From: Pontibacillus halophilus JSM 076056 = DSM 19796
Lineage (GTDB): Bacteria; Bacillota; Bacilli; Bacillales; BH030062
DNA length: 64,000 bases
Direction: 5' to 3'
Assembly (NCBI RefSeq): GCF_000425205.1
Contig: NZ_AULI01000005.1
Coordinates: forward strand, 62,001-126,000
Part shown: positions 29,480 to 39,622 of the stretch, in pieces
Layout: each line of letters starts with the position of its first letter
How positions within the stretch are numbered: position 1 is the first letter of the stretch
Made by a program: the position numbers and the translations under genes
The notes under the pieces: generated by a model
The model's database searches: none
Told to the model about the DNA's origin: nothing
The model's input: only the letters and a program-made list of their open reading frames with translations

Positions 29480-32137
29480 GTGAAGTGGTATCAATATCAA
29501 ACAGATAGCCTGGCAAGAAAGCTTGCTGTCAATATGAAACAAGGTTTAACCGAGCAACAAGCGGCAGAACGATTGCGTAAGTTCGGTCCGAACGTATTAG
29601 AAGAAGGGCAGCAAGTGAAATGGTACATGCTCTTGTTCAGGCAATTTCAAGATTTCATGGTGCTTGTGCTATTAGCCGCTACCCTTGTATCTGGCTTACT
29701 TGGGGAGTACATCGATGCTATAGCCATCATGGCAATCGTGCTTGTGAATGGAATACTAGGCTTCTTTCAAGAACGAAAGGCAGAGAAATCCCTGTCAAAG
29801 TTAAAAGAACTATCGGCTCCTGTTGCCTATTGCTTGAGGGGGAATGAATGGAAGAAAACGCCTTCTAGTGAGTTGGTTGTGGGAGACGTTGTGAAAGTCT
29901 CAAGTGGAGATCGGATTAGCGCAGACCTAAGACTTGTGGAAGTCAGAGGACTCGAAGTTGAGGAATCTGCGTTAACTGGAGAGTCATTGCCTGTTGCCAA
30001 GAACAATCAGCCTCTATCAGAGGAACACGTGGAACTTGGAGACCAGTCTAATATGGCGTTCACCGGGACACTTGTGACCCGAGGAAATGGAATCGGTGTT
30101 GTGGTCGGCACAGGAATGGACACAGCAATGGGTCAAATCGCTTCCATGCTCGTATCTACAGAACGAATCCCAACGCCACTTGAGCGGAAGCTTGAGGAAT
30201 TAGGGAAGATCTTGATTGTTACTGCTTTACTTCTAACGCTATTTGTCGTAGTCATTGGTGTGTTACAAGGTCATCCTATTTATCAAATGTTCTTAGCAGG
30301 AGTGTCGTTGGCTGTTGCGGCCATACCAGAGGGCTTGCCAGCCATTGTCACCGTAGCCCTGTCACTCGGAGTCCAGCGAATGATTAAGAAGAAAGCTATT
30401 GTACGTAAACTCTCTGCTGTCGAGACGCTTGGCTGCGCCTCTGTGATTTGTTCTGACAAAACGGGTACGATGACGGAGAACCAAATGACTGTTAAGCACA
30501 TCTTTACGATGGATGATGCATTGTATGTGACGGGGGAAGGATACGATGTATCTGGATCGTTTTTCGATAATGGAAATGAAATCGAATTAAGTCAACTTCC
30601 TGACGTACGGAACATGTTGTTATATGGAAACTTGTGCAACCATGCGAAGTTAGTAAAGAAAGACGATGCGTTCGCACTAGATGGAGACCCGACAGAAGGG
30701 GCGATTGTTGTAGCCGGAAGGAAGGCTCGGATAGATGAACAGACGTTATCTGGCTGGACAATTATCCATGAGATTCCATTCGACTCAGATCGAAAGCGGA
30801 TGACAGTTGTTGTAGAAGATAATCATGGCAAGCGGCTCTCTATTACGAAAGGCGCTCCTGATGTCTTGCTGCCAAGGACAAGTATGGTTAAAACGGTGGC
30901 TCGAGTAAAGCCGATGCAGAAGAAAGAGGAGCAGGCGATAAGTTCGTCGATTTCCTCTATGGCTGATGAGGCATTAAGGACCATTGCGATTTGCTACAAG
31001 CCACTGTCAAATACGGAAGACTTTACCGATTATACACTTGAGAAAGACCTTATATTTGCAGGGGTAGTCGGAATGATCGACCCTCCTCGTAAAGAAGTGA
31101 AGGCGGCCATTTCGGAATGTCGCGCTGCAGGTATTAAAACGGTGATGATTACAGGAGATCATGCGAAGACTGCTGAAGCCATTGCCAAACAGCTTGAGCT
31201 TATACCAGATAAGGGACTTGTGATGGAAGGCAGTCAAGTCTCCAACTTATCAGATGATCAGCTTGATGATCTTATTGATGATATTTATGTCTTCGCTCGT
31301 GTAACCCCGCAACATAAGCTAAAGATTGTCCAATCATTCCAGCGGAAGGGGCACGTAGTGGCGATGACGGGGGACGGGGTCAATGATGCCCCTGCTATAA
31401 AAGCGAGTGACATTGGAGTTTCTATGGGAAGAAGCGGAACGGATGTCGCGAAAGAGTCCTCCTCACTCATCTTACTGGATGATAACTTTGCTACGATTAA
31501 AGCAGCGATTCATGAAGGACGAAATATCTATGACAACATCCGAAAGTTTATTCGGTACTTGCTTGCTTCGAATGTTGGTGAGATCTTAGTCATGTTGTTT
31601 GCGATGCTGCTTGCGTTGCCGTTGCCGCTTGTGCCAGTTCAAATCTTATGGGTGAACCTTGTGACGGATGGACTACCAGCAATGGCACTAGGTCTAGACC
31701 AATCAGAAGGTGATGTGTTGAAGCGAGCACCGCGTAAGCCGACGGAAGGCATCTTCTCAAGAGGTTTAGGATTTAAGATTATTTCTAGAGGGATCTTAAT
31801 TGGGATTGTGACGTTAATGGCATTTATTTGGGCGTATGATGGGACGACGGAAGGACTTGTATATGCTCAAACGGTTGCCTTTAGCACATTAGTCATGGCC
31901 CAGCTGATTCACGTGTTTGACTGTAGAAGCGAGAAATCCGTTTTCTCGAGAAACCCGTTCCAGAACCTTTATCTGGTCGGAGCAGTCGTCTCGTCTGTCT
32001 TGTTATTGCTTGTTGTCCTTTACTATGAACCGCTTCAGCCTGTGTTCCATACAACCGATCTAGTACTGTACGATTGGGGTATGATTTTAGCTTTGAGTGC
32101 GGTGCCAACGCTGTTTTTTGGGTTTACAAAGAAGTAA
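29480..32137 (+). CDS. Calcium-transporting P-type (PMR1-like, type IIA) ATPase (YloB-like)
   Basis: Membrane pump of 885 residues that exports Ca2+ (or Mn2+) with ATP. The phosphorylated aspartate is Asp326 in ICSDKTGTMTENQ. The actuator motif TGES is at 166-169, and the ion-binding PEGL motif is at 283-286 in TM4. Hinge residues appear in VAMTGDGVNDAPAIKASDIG, and the TM6 block is LWVNLVTDGLPAMALG. In B. subtilis the homologue YloB is a sporulation-associated Ca2+ ATPase. GTG at 29480 follows TGGAGGAGAG. A terminator follows the gene. Confidence 0.94.
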   Translation: MKWYQYQTDSLARKLAVNMKQGLTEQQAAERLRKFGPNVLEEGQQVKWYMLLFRQFQDFMVLVLLAATLVSGLLGEYIDAIAIMAIVLVNGILGFFQERKAEKSLSKLKELSAPVAYCLRGNEWKKTPSSELVVGDVVKVSSGDRISADLRLVEVRGLEVEESALTGESLPVAKNNQPLSEEHVELGDQSNMAFTGTLVTRGNGIGVVVGTGMDTAMGQIASMLVSTERIPTPLERKLEELGKILIVTALLLTLFVVVIGVLQGHPIYQMFLAGVSLAVAAIPEGLPAIVTVALSLGVQRMIKKKAIVRKLSAVETLGCASVICSDKTGTMTENQMTVKHIFTMDDALYVTGEGYDVSGSFFDNGNEIELSQLPDVRNMLLYGNLCNHAKLVKKDDAFALDGDPTEGAIVVAGRKARIDEQTLSGWTIIHEIPFDSDRKRMTVVVEDNHGKRLSITKGAPDVLLPRTSMVKTVARVKPMQKKEEQAISSSISSMADEALRTIAICYKPLSNTEDFTDYTLEKDLIFAGVVGMIDPPRKEVKAAISECRAAGIKTVMITGDHAKTAEAIAKQLELIPDKGLVMEGSQVSNLSDDQLDDLIDDIYVFARVTPQHKLKIVQSFQRKGHVVAMTGDGVNDAPAIKASDIGVSMGRSGTDVAKESSSLILLDDNFATIKAAIHEGRNIYDNIRKFIRYLLASNVGEILVMLFAMLLALPLPLVPVQILWVNLVTDGLPAMALGLDQSEGDVLKRAPRKPTEGIFSRGLGFKIISRGILIGIVTLMAFIWAYDGTTEGLVYAQTVAFSTLVMAQLIHVFDCRSEKSVFSRNPFQNLYLVGAVVSSVLLLLVVLYYEPLQPVFHTTDLVLYDWGMILALSAVPTLFFGFTKK

Positions 32138-32155
32138 AAGACGAACATTATTTTG

Positions 32156-32192
32156 AAACCACTCGTGATTTTGGGTGGTTTTTTATTTTTTT
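32156..32192 (+). terminator. Terminator after the Ca2+ ATPase gene
   Basis: Stem AAACCAC / GTGGTTT (with neighbouring partial pairing) and a tail of T6AT7. Confidence 0.8.
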
Positions 32193-32270
32193 ACGAACAA
32201 TTTGAGAAAAAGTGTTGAAATCAAAAATAAAAACGAATATTATAAGACTTGGCTTTCATAATTATTCGTA
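32193..32270 (+). promoter_or_regulatory. Promoter region of the purine permease with PurBox-like repeats
   Basis: TTGAAA at 32215-32220 and TATTAT at 32238-32243 (17-base spacer) form a likely sigma-A promoter. ACGAACAAT (32193-32201) and ACGAATATT (32233-32241) resemble the PurR PurBox core CCGAACAWT, and TATTCGT (32263-32269) is an inverted copy of ACGAATA. No purine riboswitch fold is evident. PurR control is an inference. Confidence 0.4.
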
Positions 32271-32287
32271 AAAGTTGGTGTTCATAG

Positions 32288-33586
32288 ATGAATCAGTTCT
32301 TTCAACTCACAAAAAACAATACAAATACACGAACGGAAGTCGTTGCCGGCTTCACGACATTCTTGTCGATGGTGTATATTATCGTCGTCAATCCCGGAAT
32401 TTTATCCGCAGCAGGTGTACCATTTGATCAAGTCTTCATGGCCACAATCATTAGTGCGATTGTAGGAACACTAATCATGGGTCTACTAGCAAACTATCCA
32501 ATTGCCATCGCGCCTGGTATGGGCTTGAATGTGTACTTTACAACTACCGTAGCCAAGTACGGATTTGGATACGAAGTTATCTTTGGAGCGGTCTTCCTAG
32601 CAGGGTTACTCTTTATTGTGCTAAGTTTAACGTCGTTTCGAGAGAAATTGATTGAAGCCATACCTGATTCACTTAAGTACGGAATTTCATCAGGTATTGG
32701 ATTGTTTATCACATTTGTTGGTTTAGAAATGGGAGGAATCCTCGCACCGAGTGAAGAAGGATTAATTGGGGATTTATCAACCTCCACAGCCACCCTTACG
32801 TTAATTGGCTTAGGAATTACATTGGTTTTACTTGCACGTAACGTGAAAGGCGCATTGTTTATTGGGATGATTCTGACAGCGCTCGTAGCTTATTTCTTTA
32901 CAGGTGACCTTACCTTTAAAGAAGGGACATCATTTGTGGATCTACCACCTATGCCTGTGTTCTTTGATATGAACTTAGGATTGGTGTTAACGAATATCGT
33001 GACAGAAGGATTATATATTGTCATTTTTGCATTTTTACTTGTAACAATCTTTGATACGACTGGCACCATAATTGGTGTAGCGGAACAAGCGGGATACATG
33101 AAGGATGGGAAGTTGCCGAATGCAAAGCCTGCATTGTTAGCAGATGCAGTTGCAACATCAGTAGGTGCAACATTTGGTACGAGCCCCTCAACCGCCTATA
33201 TTGAGTCGACTACAGGTGTAGCGGCTGGTGGGAGAACCGGTTTAACTTCTGTTGTTGTAGCGTCCTTATTCTTTGTCAGTATGTTCTTCTCAGGGATTAT
33301 TCAAGCAATTGCGAATGTCCCATCGATTACGGCTCCTGTACTCATTATTGTTGGGTGCTTTATGATTGAGAACCTATCTCGAATTGACTGGAAGACGTTT
33401 GACGAGTCATTCCCAGCGTTCGCAATCTTGCTTGCTATGCCGCTTACTTCAAGCATTGCAGAGGGAATTGCAATTGGATTTATTACTTACCCTCTCTTGA
33501 AACTAGTTAGTGGGAAAGGCAAAGAGGTCCATTGGTTGCTCTATCTGTTCGCCGTTATTTTCGCTGTTTACCTTATATTCTTATAA
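32288..33586 (+). CDS. NCS2 AzgA-like purine (guanine/hypoxanthine) permease
   Basis: Membrane protein of 432 residues with about 13 hydrophobic segments, of the AzgA/PbuG/PbuO branch of NCS2. Diagnostic blocks are EVVAGFTTFLSMVYIIVVNPGIL, ANYPIAIAPGMGLNVYFT, the substrate-site TIFDTTGTIIGVAEQAG and the ATSVGATFGTSPSTAYIESTTGVAAGGRTG loop. Members import guanine, hypoxanthine or adenine with protons. The binding site before ATG is weak (GTTGGTG). PurBox-like repeats upstream support a purine substrate. A second AzgA-like gene is at 52.5-53.8 kb. Confidence 0.88.
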   Translation: MNQFFQLTKNNTNTRTEVVAGFTTFLSMVYIIVVNPGILSAAGVPFDQVFMATIISAIVGTLIMGLLANYPIAIAPGMGLNVYFTTTVAKYGFGYEVIFGAVFLAGLLFIVLSLTSFREKLIEAIPDSLKYGISSGIGLFITFVGLEMGGILAPSEEGLIGDLSTSTATLTLIGLGITLVLLARNVKGALFIGMILTALVAYFFTGDLTFKEGTSFVDLPPMPVFFDMNLGLVLTNIVTEGLYIVIFAFLLVTIFDTTGTIIGVAEQAGYMKDGKLPNAKPALLADAVATSVGATFGTSPSTAYIESTTGVAAGGRTGLTSVVVASLFFVSMFFSGIIQAIANVPSITAPVLIIVGCFMIENLSRIDWKTFDESFPAFAILLAMPLTSSIAEGIAIGFITYPLLKLVSGKGKEVHWLLYLFAVIFAVYLIFL

Positions 33587-33590
33587 GCTC

Positions 33591-33656
33591 CGTAACTGCG
33601 AACCACACCTCGCAGTTACGTTAGCCTAGGCATCGTTTTTAACGATGCCTTTTTCT
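33591..33656 (+). terminator. Tandem hairpins after the purine permease gene
   Basis: A perfect 11-bp stem CGTAACTGCGA/TCGCAGTTACG (33591-33620) is followed by a classical terminator, AGGCATCG/CGATGCCT with T4CT (33628-33656). The first hairpin lacks a T tail and may stabilise the RNA 3' end. Confidence 0.8.
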
Positions 33657-33807
33657 ATTTGAAGGTATTGGTTCTCGTTTACAAGAGAATTAGCATTCAG
33701 GTTAAGCTTAGTTTACATAGGTCAAGAAAAGGTAGAGTCCGCTTGTTAGGTTAGACAATCGTTTTGTTGCTTGAGGTTTCTTTTTTCCACTCTTTTTAAC
33801 CGTTTCG

Positions 33808-33816
33808 TGATAAAAT
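33808..33816 (+). promoter_or_regulatory. Candidate extended -10 promoter for the yicC-remA-gmk run
   Basis: TGATAAAAT, the same extended -10 form as before pgeF, lies 55 bases before the chosen yicC start. No strong -35 is seen. Confidence 0.4.
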
Positions 33817-33870
33817 GAATGAAGTGCAACAGCTTTGGTTACAACGAAGGTATAGATAGGTGTGGTGCAT

Positions 33871-34746
33871 GTGCTAAAAAGCATGACGGGATATGGTCGA
33901 GGAGTAAAAGAGATGGATGGTGCGAAGGTCACTGTTGAGATTCGGAGCGTTAACCATCGTTTCTTTGAAGCATCCATTAAAGCGTCTAAGTCCATTCTTT
34001 ATTTAGAAGACGAAATCAAGCAACGATTAAAGTCGGTACTCTCTAGAGGGAGAATTGACGTGTACATCACAATCGAAGGGGATTTCGAGCAAGGGAATGA
34101 GCTAGAGGCCCGTTTTGATTTGATGGATCAATATATTAAGTCTTTACAAATAGCGAAAGGTCGATATAACCTAGTAGGGGACATTTCCATTCAAGACGTA
34201 ACTCGTTTATCCTCATTATTCGTTGTTCATGAGCGTGAAGAGTGGTCGAACTTTGAAACAATCATACTCGAAAGCTTAGAACAGGCAATGGTTGAATTAG
34301 TGGACATGCGACGAAGAGAAGGTGAATCCATTCACCGTGACTTCTCAGGAAGGCTCTATTCCTTGGGTGAACTACTTATGGACCTTGAGTCAAGACGTGA
34401 AGTTGCCGTTGAAGAAACGAGGGAATCGATTCGCTCTCGCTTAGCTGACTATGTCAAAGAGGTCGTTCAAGACGAAGCGCGGCTGTTACAAGAGGTTGCC
34501 TTGTTAGCTGAAAAAGGGGACATTGCGGAAGAAATAACGAGAATGTTTAGTCATCTTGAACAATTTAAGACGCTGATGGACGTAAATGAACCAGTAGGAC
34601 GGCGATTGGATTTCATCATTCAAGAAATGCACCGTGAAGTGAACACAATCGGCTCTAAAGCAAACGATGTAAAGATTGGTGAATGGACCATTCAGCTAAA
34701 GAGCATCGTAGAAAAATTAAAAGAACAAACGCAAAATGTTGAATAA
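33871..34746 (+). CDS. yicC: YicC family endoribonuclease-like protein (YloC)
   Basis: YicC/YloC proteins are ancient ribonucleases; the E. coli member degrades the small RNA RyhB. The start MLKSMTGYGRGVKEMDG and the segment VEIRSVNHRFFEASIK are hallmark N-terminal blocks. The C-terminal domain ends with the highly conserved VGRRLDFIIQEMHREVNTIGSKAND. Length is 291 residues. GTG at 33871 is chosen since AGGTGTGG lies eight bases before it. It heads the conserved run yicC-remA-gmk-rpoZ. Confidence 0.93.
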   Translation: MLKSMTGYGRGVKEMDGAKVTVEIRSVNHRFFEASIKASKSILYLEDEIKQRLKSVLSRGRIDVYITIEGDFEQGNELEARFDLMDQYIKSLQIAKGRYNLVGDISIQDVTRLSSLFVVHEREEWSNFETIILESLEQAMVELVDMRRREGESIHRDFSGRLYSLGELLMDLESRREVAVEETRESIRSRLADYVKEVVQDEARLLQEVALLAEKGDIAEEITRMFSHLEQFKTLMDVNEPVGRRLDFIIQEMHREVNTIGSKANDVKIGEWTIQLKSIVEKLKEQTQNVE

Positions 34747-34826
34747 ACATTGAGTTTTCGATAGGATTTTTCATATACTTAATATATTGATTGATTTTGG
34801 GTCATGACATAAAGGGGGAGCCATGT

Positions 34827-35924
<1,098 letters not shown>

Positions 35925-35930
<6 letters not shown>

Positions 35931-35957
35931 CAACCTATTCAGGTTGTTATTTTTGTT
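35925..35957 (+). terminator. Terminator after rpoZ
   Basis: AAATAACAACCT / AGGTTGTTATTT, loop ATTC, followed by TTG and TTT. The stop codon of rpoZ lies inside the stem. Confidence 0.75.
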
Positions 35958-35989
35958 TGTCATTCAGTTTTTGAAGGGAGACGATTCCG

Positions 35990-37192
35990 TTGTTAACAGG
36001 CAAGAATGTTATTTTAGGAGTATCAGGCGGGATTGCCGCTTATAAAGCGAGTGCGTTAACGAGTAAGCTTGTGCAAGCAGGTGCAAATGTAACGGTAATG
36101 ATGACGGAGAGCGCAACTCAGTTTGTCTCCCCCTTAACCTTTCAGGCATTATCAAGAAACCCGGTCTATACAGATACCTTTGATGAGAAGATTCCTGAAC
36201 AAATCTCTCACATCGATGTGGCGGACTGGGCGGATTTGATTGTCCTCGCTCCTGCGACCGCCAACTTAGTCGGAAAGCTTGCGAATGGAATTGCCGATGA
36301 CATGTTGACGACAACGTTGCTTGCTTCTGAAGCACCTGTATATGTAGCCCCTGCAATGAACGTACACATGTATGCTCACCCTGCCGTACAAGCGAATTTG
36401 AAACGTCTTGAATCGTTTGGTTACAAATTTATTGAGCCAGGAGAAGGTTACCTTGCTTGTGGATATGTCGGGAAAGGACGATTGGAAGAGCCGCTGACAA
36501 TCGTACGAGTTCTAGAAGAACAAGAAAGTAAAGAACAACCGTTAGTCGGGAAGCATGTACTCATTACAGCTGGTCCAACCCAAGAGAGTGTGGATCCTGT
36601 TAGGTTCTTTACAAATCATTCCTCTGGAAAGATGGGGTACGCCATTGCTCGTCAAGCCGCTGACTTAGGTGCCTCTGTTACATTAGTGTCTGGGCCAGTT
36701 TCACTTGACACGCCTCCTGGTGTCAAGCGGATAGATGTTGTCTCGGCTGAAGATATGTATGAAGCTGTTCTAAATGAAATGGAAAGCGCTGATGTCATTA
36801 TTAAAGCAGCGGCTGTCGCGGATTACCGTCCAAAGGAAACGTACTCTTCAAAAATGAAGAAACAAGAGGGGCCACTTACCCTTCAATTTGAACGTACGAA
36901 AGACATTCTAAAAGAGGTAGGTAAGCGAAGAAGAGAAGGGCAATTTATTGTTGGCTTTGCTGCTGAAACAGACGAACCTGTCCGATACGGGCAAGAGAAA
37001 ATGGAGCGTAAACGTCTCGATGCCATCGTAGTCAATGACATTTCAGCTGAAGGGGCCGGCTTCAAAGGCGACACAAACGTTGTTACTTATTTGAACCGTA
37101 ATGGAAAACAAGAAGCCTACCCATTGTTAACGAAAGACGATGTGGCAAGGCGTCTATTGCTTTCAATCGCTACCGACTTAAAGGGTGAATAA
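35990..37192 (+). CDS. coaBC: Bifunctional phosphopantothenoylcysteine decarboxylase / synthetase CoaBC
   Basis: Two steps of coenzyme A synthesis. The N-terminal flavoprotein CoaC domain shows GVSGGIAAYKA, the active-site His region in SHIDVADWADLIVLAPATANLVGK and PAMNVHMY. The C-terminal CoaB synthetase domain begins near residue 186 with VLITAGPTQESVDPVRFFTNHSSGKMG and contains KAAAVADYRP. Length is 400 residues. The start codon is TTG after GAAGGGAG. priA follows directly. Confidence 0.96.
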   Translation: MLTGKNVILGVSGGIAAYKASALTSKLVQAGANVTVMMTESATQFVSPLTFQALSRNPVYTDTFDEKIPEQISHIDVADWADLIVLAPATANLVGKLANGIADDMLTTTLLASEAPVYVAPAMNVHMYAHPAVQANLKRLESFGYKFIEPGEGYLACGYVGKGRLEEPLTIVRVLEEQESKEQPLVGKHVLITAGPTQESVDPVRFFTNHSSGKMGYAIARQAADLGASVTLVSGPVSLDTPPGVKRIDVVSAEDMYEAVLNEMESADVIIKAAAVADYRPKETYSSKMKKQEGPLTLQFERTKDILKEVGKRRREGQFIVGFAAETDEPVRYGQEKMERKRLDAIVVNDISAEGAGFKGDTNVVTYLNRNGKQEAYPLLTKDDVARRLLLSIATDLKGE

Positions 37193-37195
37193 TTG

Positions 37196-39607
37196 ATGGA
37201 TATAGCACGAGTCATCGTAGATGTCCCGACAAGCCAAACCAATCGAACCTTCGATTATAAGATTCCTCCGCATTTAGAAGGCGTCGTTGATACTGGTATG
37301 AGAGTAATCGTTCCATTCGGTCCAAGAAAGATTATGGGGTTTGTCATCGGAATTACAGATGAAAGTAAGCATGACCGGTTAAAGGCCATTGGAGATGTGA
37401 TGGATTTAACACCAGTGTTAACAGGAGAGTTGTTAGAGCTTGGTAGATGGATTGCAGACACTACGCTTTGTCTTCATATCTCTGCCTTACAAGCGATGCT
37501 CCCACAAGTGCTGAAGGCAAAATATGAGAAAGAAATTCATATTATTGGAGACCGAGAGCAGTTACCAGACCGCATCCAGCTTGTAAGTAACGGCCGAGGA
37601 TACTTTCCTTTTGATGATGTCACGGAGGCAGGAATTCCTTATTCCGTTGTTCAAAAGGCGATGAAGGAAGGAACCATTGAGTTGCGGTATAAGGTGAAAG
37701 GGAAAGAAACCTTAAAGAAAATCCCTTATATCGCTCCAGCTGTTCCAGTGGATACCCTTTATGAAGAGTATGAAGGCCTGTCCAAGCAAGCGAAGAAACA
37801 GCGTCTGATTACATCATATTTTATTGAGTATCCAACGGAAATAGAGGAGAAGAAACTTCTCGAAGAATTAAATACAACAAAGGCTTCACTAAAGCCGCTA
37901 ATTGATAAAGGTACACTGTCACGGGTCTACAAGGAAGTGTATCGTAGTCCCTATGAGGAAGATGCGTTCGAACGGACAGAGCCCCTCACCCTTACAGAAG
38001 AACAAAAAGACGCCATTACTCCAATATGGAGATCAGTAACGGAGAAACGACATGAGACCTTTTTGTTGCATGGTGTGACAGGGAGTGGGAAGACGGAAGT
38101 TTACTTACAATCCATTCAGCAGGTAATCGAAGAGGGAAGAGAAGCCATTGTACTTGTTCCAGAAATTGCGCTTACCCCTCAAACGGTTGAGCGTTTCAAA
38201 AGTCGATTTGGTTCAAATGTAGCCGTGCTTCACTCTGCGTTATCTAAAGGTGAGAAATTCGATGAATGGCGCAAAGTTCAACGGAAAGAAGTGCAAGTGG
38301 TTGTAGGTGCTCGCTCTGCCATATTTGCTCCATTTCAGAACCTTGGCATTATTATTATTGATGAAGAGCATGAAACGAGTTATAAACAAGAAGACCATCC
38401 ACGCTACCATGCGCGAGATGTAGCTATTTATCGAGGAGAACAGCACGATTGTCCGATTGTTCTCGGTAGTGCAACACCAACACTTGAAACATACGCACGT
38501 GCTAAGAAAGGGGTATACACCCTCCTAAGCATGACGAAACGAATGAACGAAGCTTCAATGCCTGAGGTAGAACGAATTGACATGCGTGAAGAGTTGCACG
38601 CGGGCAATCGCTCCATGTTTTCCCGTTCGCTATTTGATAAGATCCAAGAACGGATGGCTAAAGGGGAACAAACGGTTCTATTCTTAAATCGAAGAGGGTA
38701 TTCAACGTTCGTAATGTGTCGAGACTGTGGACATGTATCAGAATGTCCCCATTGTGATATCGCTTTAACCTATCATCGAAAGAACGACCGTCTAAAGTGT
38801 CATTATTGTTCGTATGAAGAAGCGATGCCTACCGTTTGTCCATCATGCGAGAGCGATACCATTCGGTATTTTGGGACAGGTACTCAGAAGATAGAAGAGT
38901 CGCTGCAACAACTCTTACCTGAAGCGAGAATTATCCGGATGGATGTCGATACGACAAGACAAAAAGGGGCGCATGAACGTCTCTTAACGAAATTCGGTAA
39001 CAAAGAAGCAGATATTCTGCTCGGAACACAAATGATTGCGAAGGGGTTAGATTTCGGTAATGTTACGCTCGTAGGGGTACTAGCTGCCGATTCTTTGCTG
39101 CATTTACCTGATTTCCGATCATCTGAGAAAACGTTCCAGTTGCTAACGCAAGTAAGCGGAAGGGCAGGGCGCGACAAATTACCGGGTGAGGTTGTCGTCC
39201 AAAGCTATACCCCTGAACATTATAGTATCGAAATGGCAAGTCAGTACGACTACGAGTCGTTCTACTTGAAAGAAATGAAGATGAGGAAATTAGGGCAATA
39301 CCCCCCTTATTATTTTTTAACGCTCGTCACTGTGTCTCATCCGAACCAACTTTATGCAATGGACGTAATCCGGAAAGTAGTTACTTTCTTGCAAGAGCAA
39401 CTGTCGGAGGAGACGGTCATACTAGGTCCGACTCCATCACCACTTGCTCGGATCAAAGATAGATATCGACACCAATGCATGATAAAATACAGAAATGAGC
39501 CGAACTTGACGAAAGTAATGAAACGCTTATTCCAACTATACGAAGATGAAATTCAAAACAAAGATTTGCAGCTTACGATTGACTTTCAACCGTACCACAT
39601 GATGTAA
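37196..39607 (+). CDS. priA: Primosomal protein N' (replication restart helicase PriA)
   Basis: Superfamily 2 helicase that reloads the replisome at stalled forks. Of 803 residues, the N-terminal DNA-binding domain begins IARVIVDVPTSQTNRTFDY. Walker A is HGVTGSGKTEVYLQ and Walker B IIIDEEHETSYKQ. Eight zinc-binding cysteines lie in CRDCGHVSECPHC and CHYCSYEEAMPTVCPSC. QVSGRAGRDKLPGEV is motif VI. I use ATG at 37196, one codon after a TTG. In B. subtilis def follows; here fmt does. Confidence 0.97.
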   Translation: MDIARVIVDVPTSQTNRTFDYKIPPHLEGVVDTGMRVIVPFGPRKIMGFVIGITDESKHDRLKAIGDVMDLTPVLTGELLELGRWIADTTLCLHISALQAMLPQVLKAKYEKEIHIIGDREQLPDRIQLVSNGRGYFPFDDVTEAGIPYSVVQKAMKEGTIELRYKVKGKETLKKIPYIAPAVPVDTLYEEYEGLSKQAKKQRLITSYFIEYPTEIEEKKLLEELNTTKASLKPLIDKGTLSRVYKEVYRSPYEEDAFERTEPLTLTEEQKDAITPIWRSVTEKRHETFLLHGVTGSGKTEVYLQSIQQVIEEGREAIVLVPEIALTPQTVERFKSRFGSNVAVLHSALSKGEKFDEWRKVQRKEVQVVVGARSAIFAPFQNLGIIIIDEEHETSYKQEDHPRYHARDVAIYRGEQHDCPIVLGSATPTLETYARAKKGVYTLLSMTKRMNEASMPEVERIDMREELHAGNRSMFSRSLFDKIQERMAKGEQTVLFLNRRGYSTFVMCRDCGHVSECPHCDIALTYHRKNDRLKCHYCSYEEAMPTVCPSCESDTIRYFGTGTQKIEESLQQLLPEARIIRMDVDTTRQKGAHERLLTKFGNKEADILLGTQMIAKGLDFGNVTLVGVLAADSLLHLPDFRSSEKTFQLLTQVSGRAGRDKLPGEVVVQSYTPEHYSIEMASQYDYESFYLKEMKMRKLGQYPPYYFLTLVTVSHPNQLYAMDVIRKVVTFLQEQLSEETVILGPTPSPLARIKDRYRHQCMIKYRNEPNLTKVMKRLFQLYEDEIQNKDLQLTIDFQPYHMM

Positions 39608-39622
39608 GGAGTGTTACCATAT

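Noticed and set aside
32193-32287. Purine riboswitch before the permease gene
   Set aside because: The three-way junction signature sequences are not present; only repeats resembling PurR sites are seen.
33708-33995. 95-codon minus-strand frame at the start of yicC
   Set aside because: It is antisense to the conserved yicC start and its promoter and lacks a binding site.
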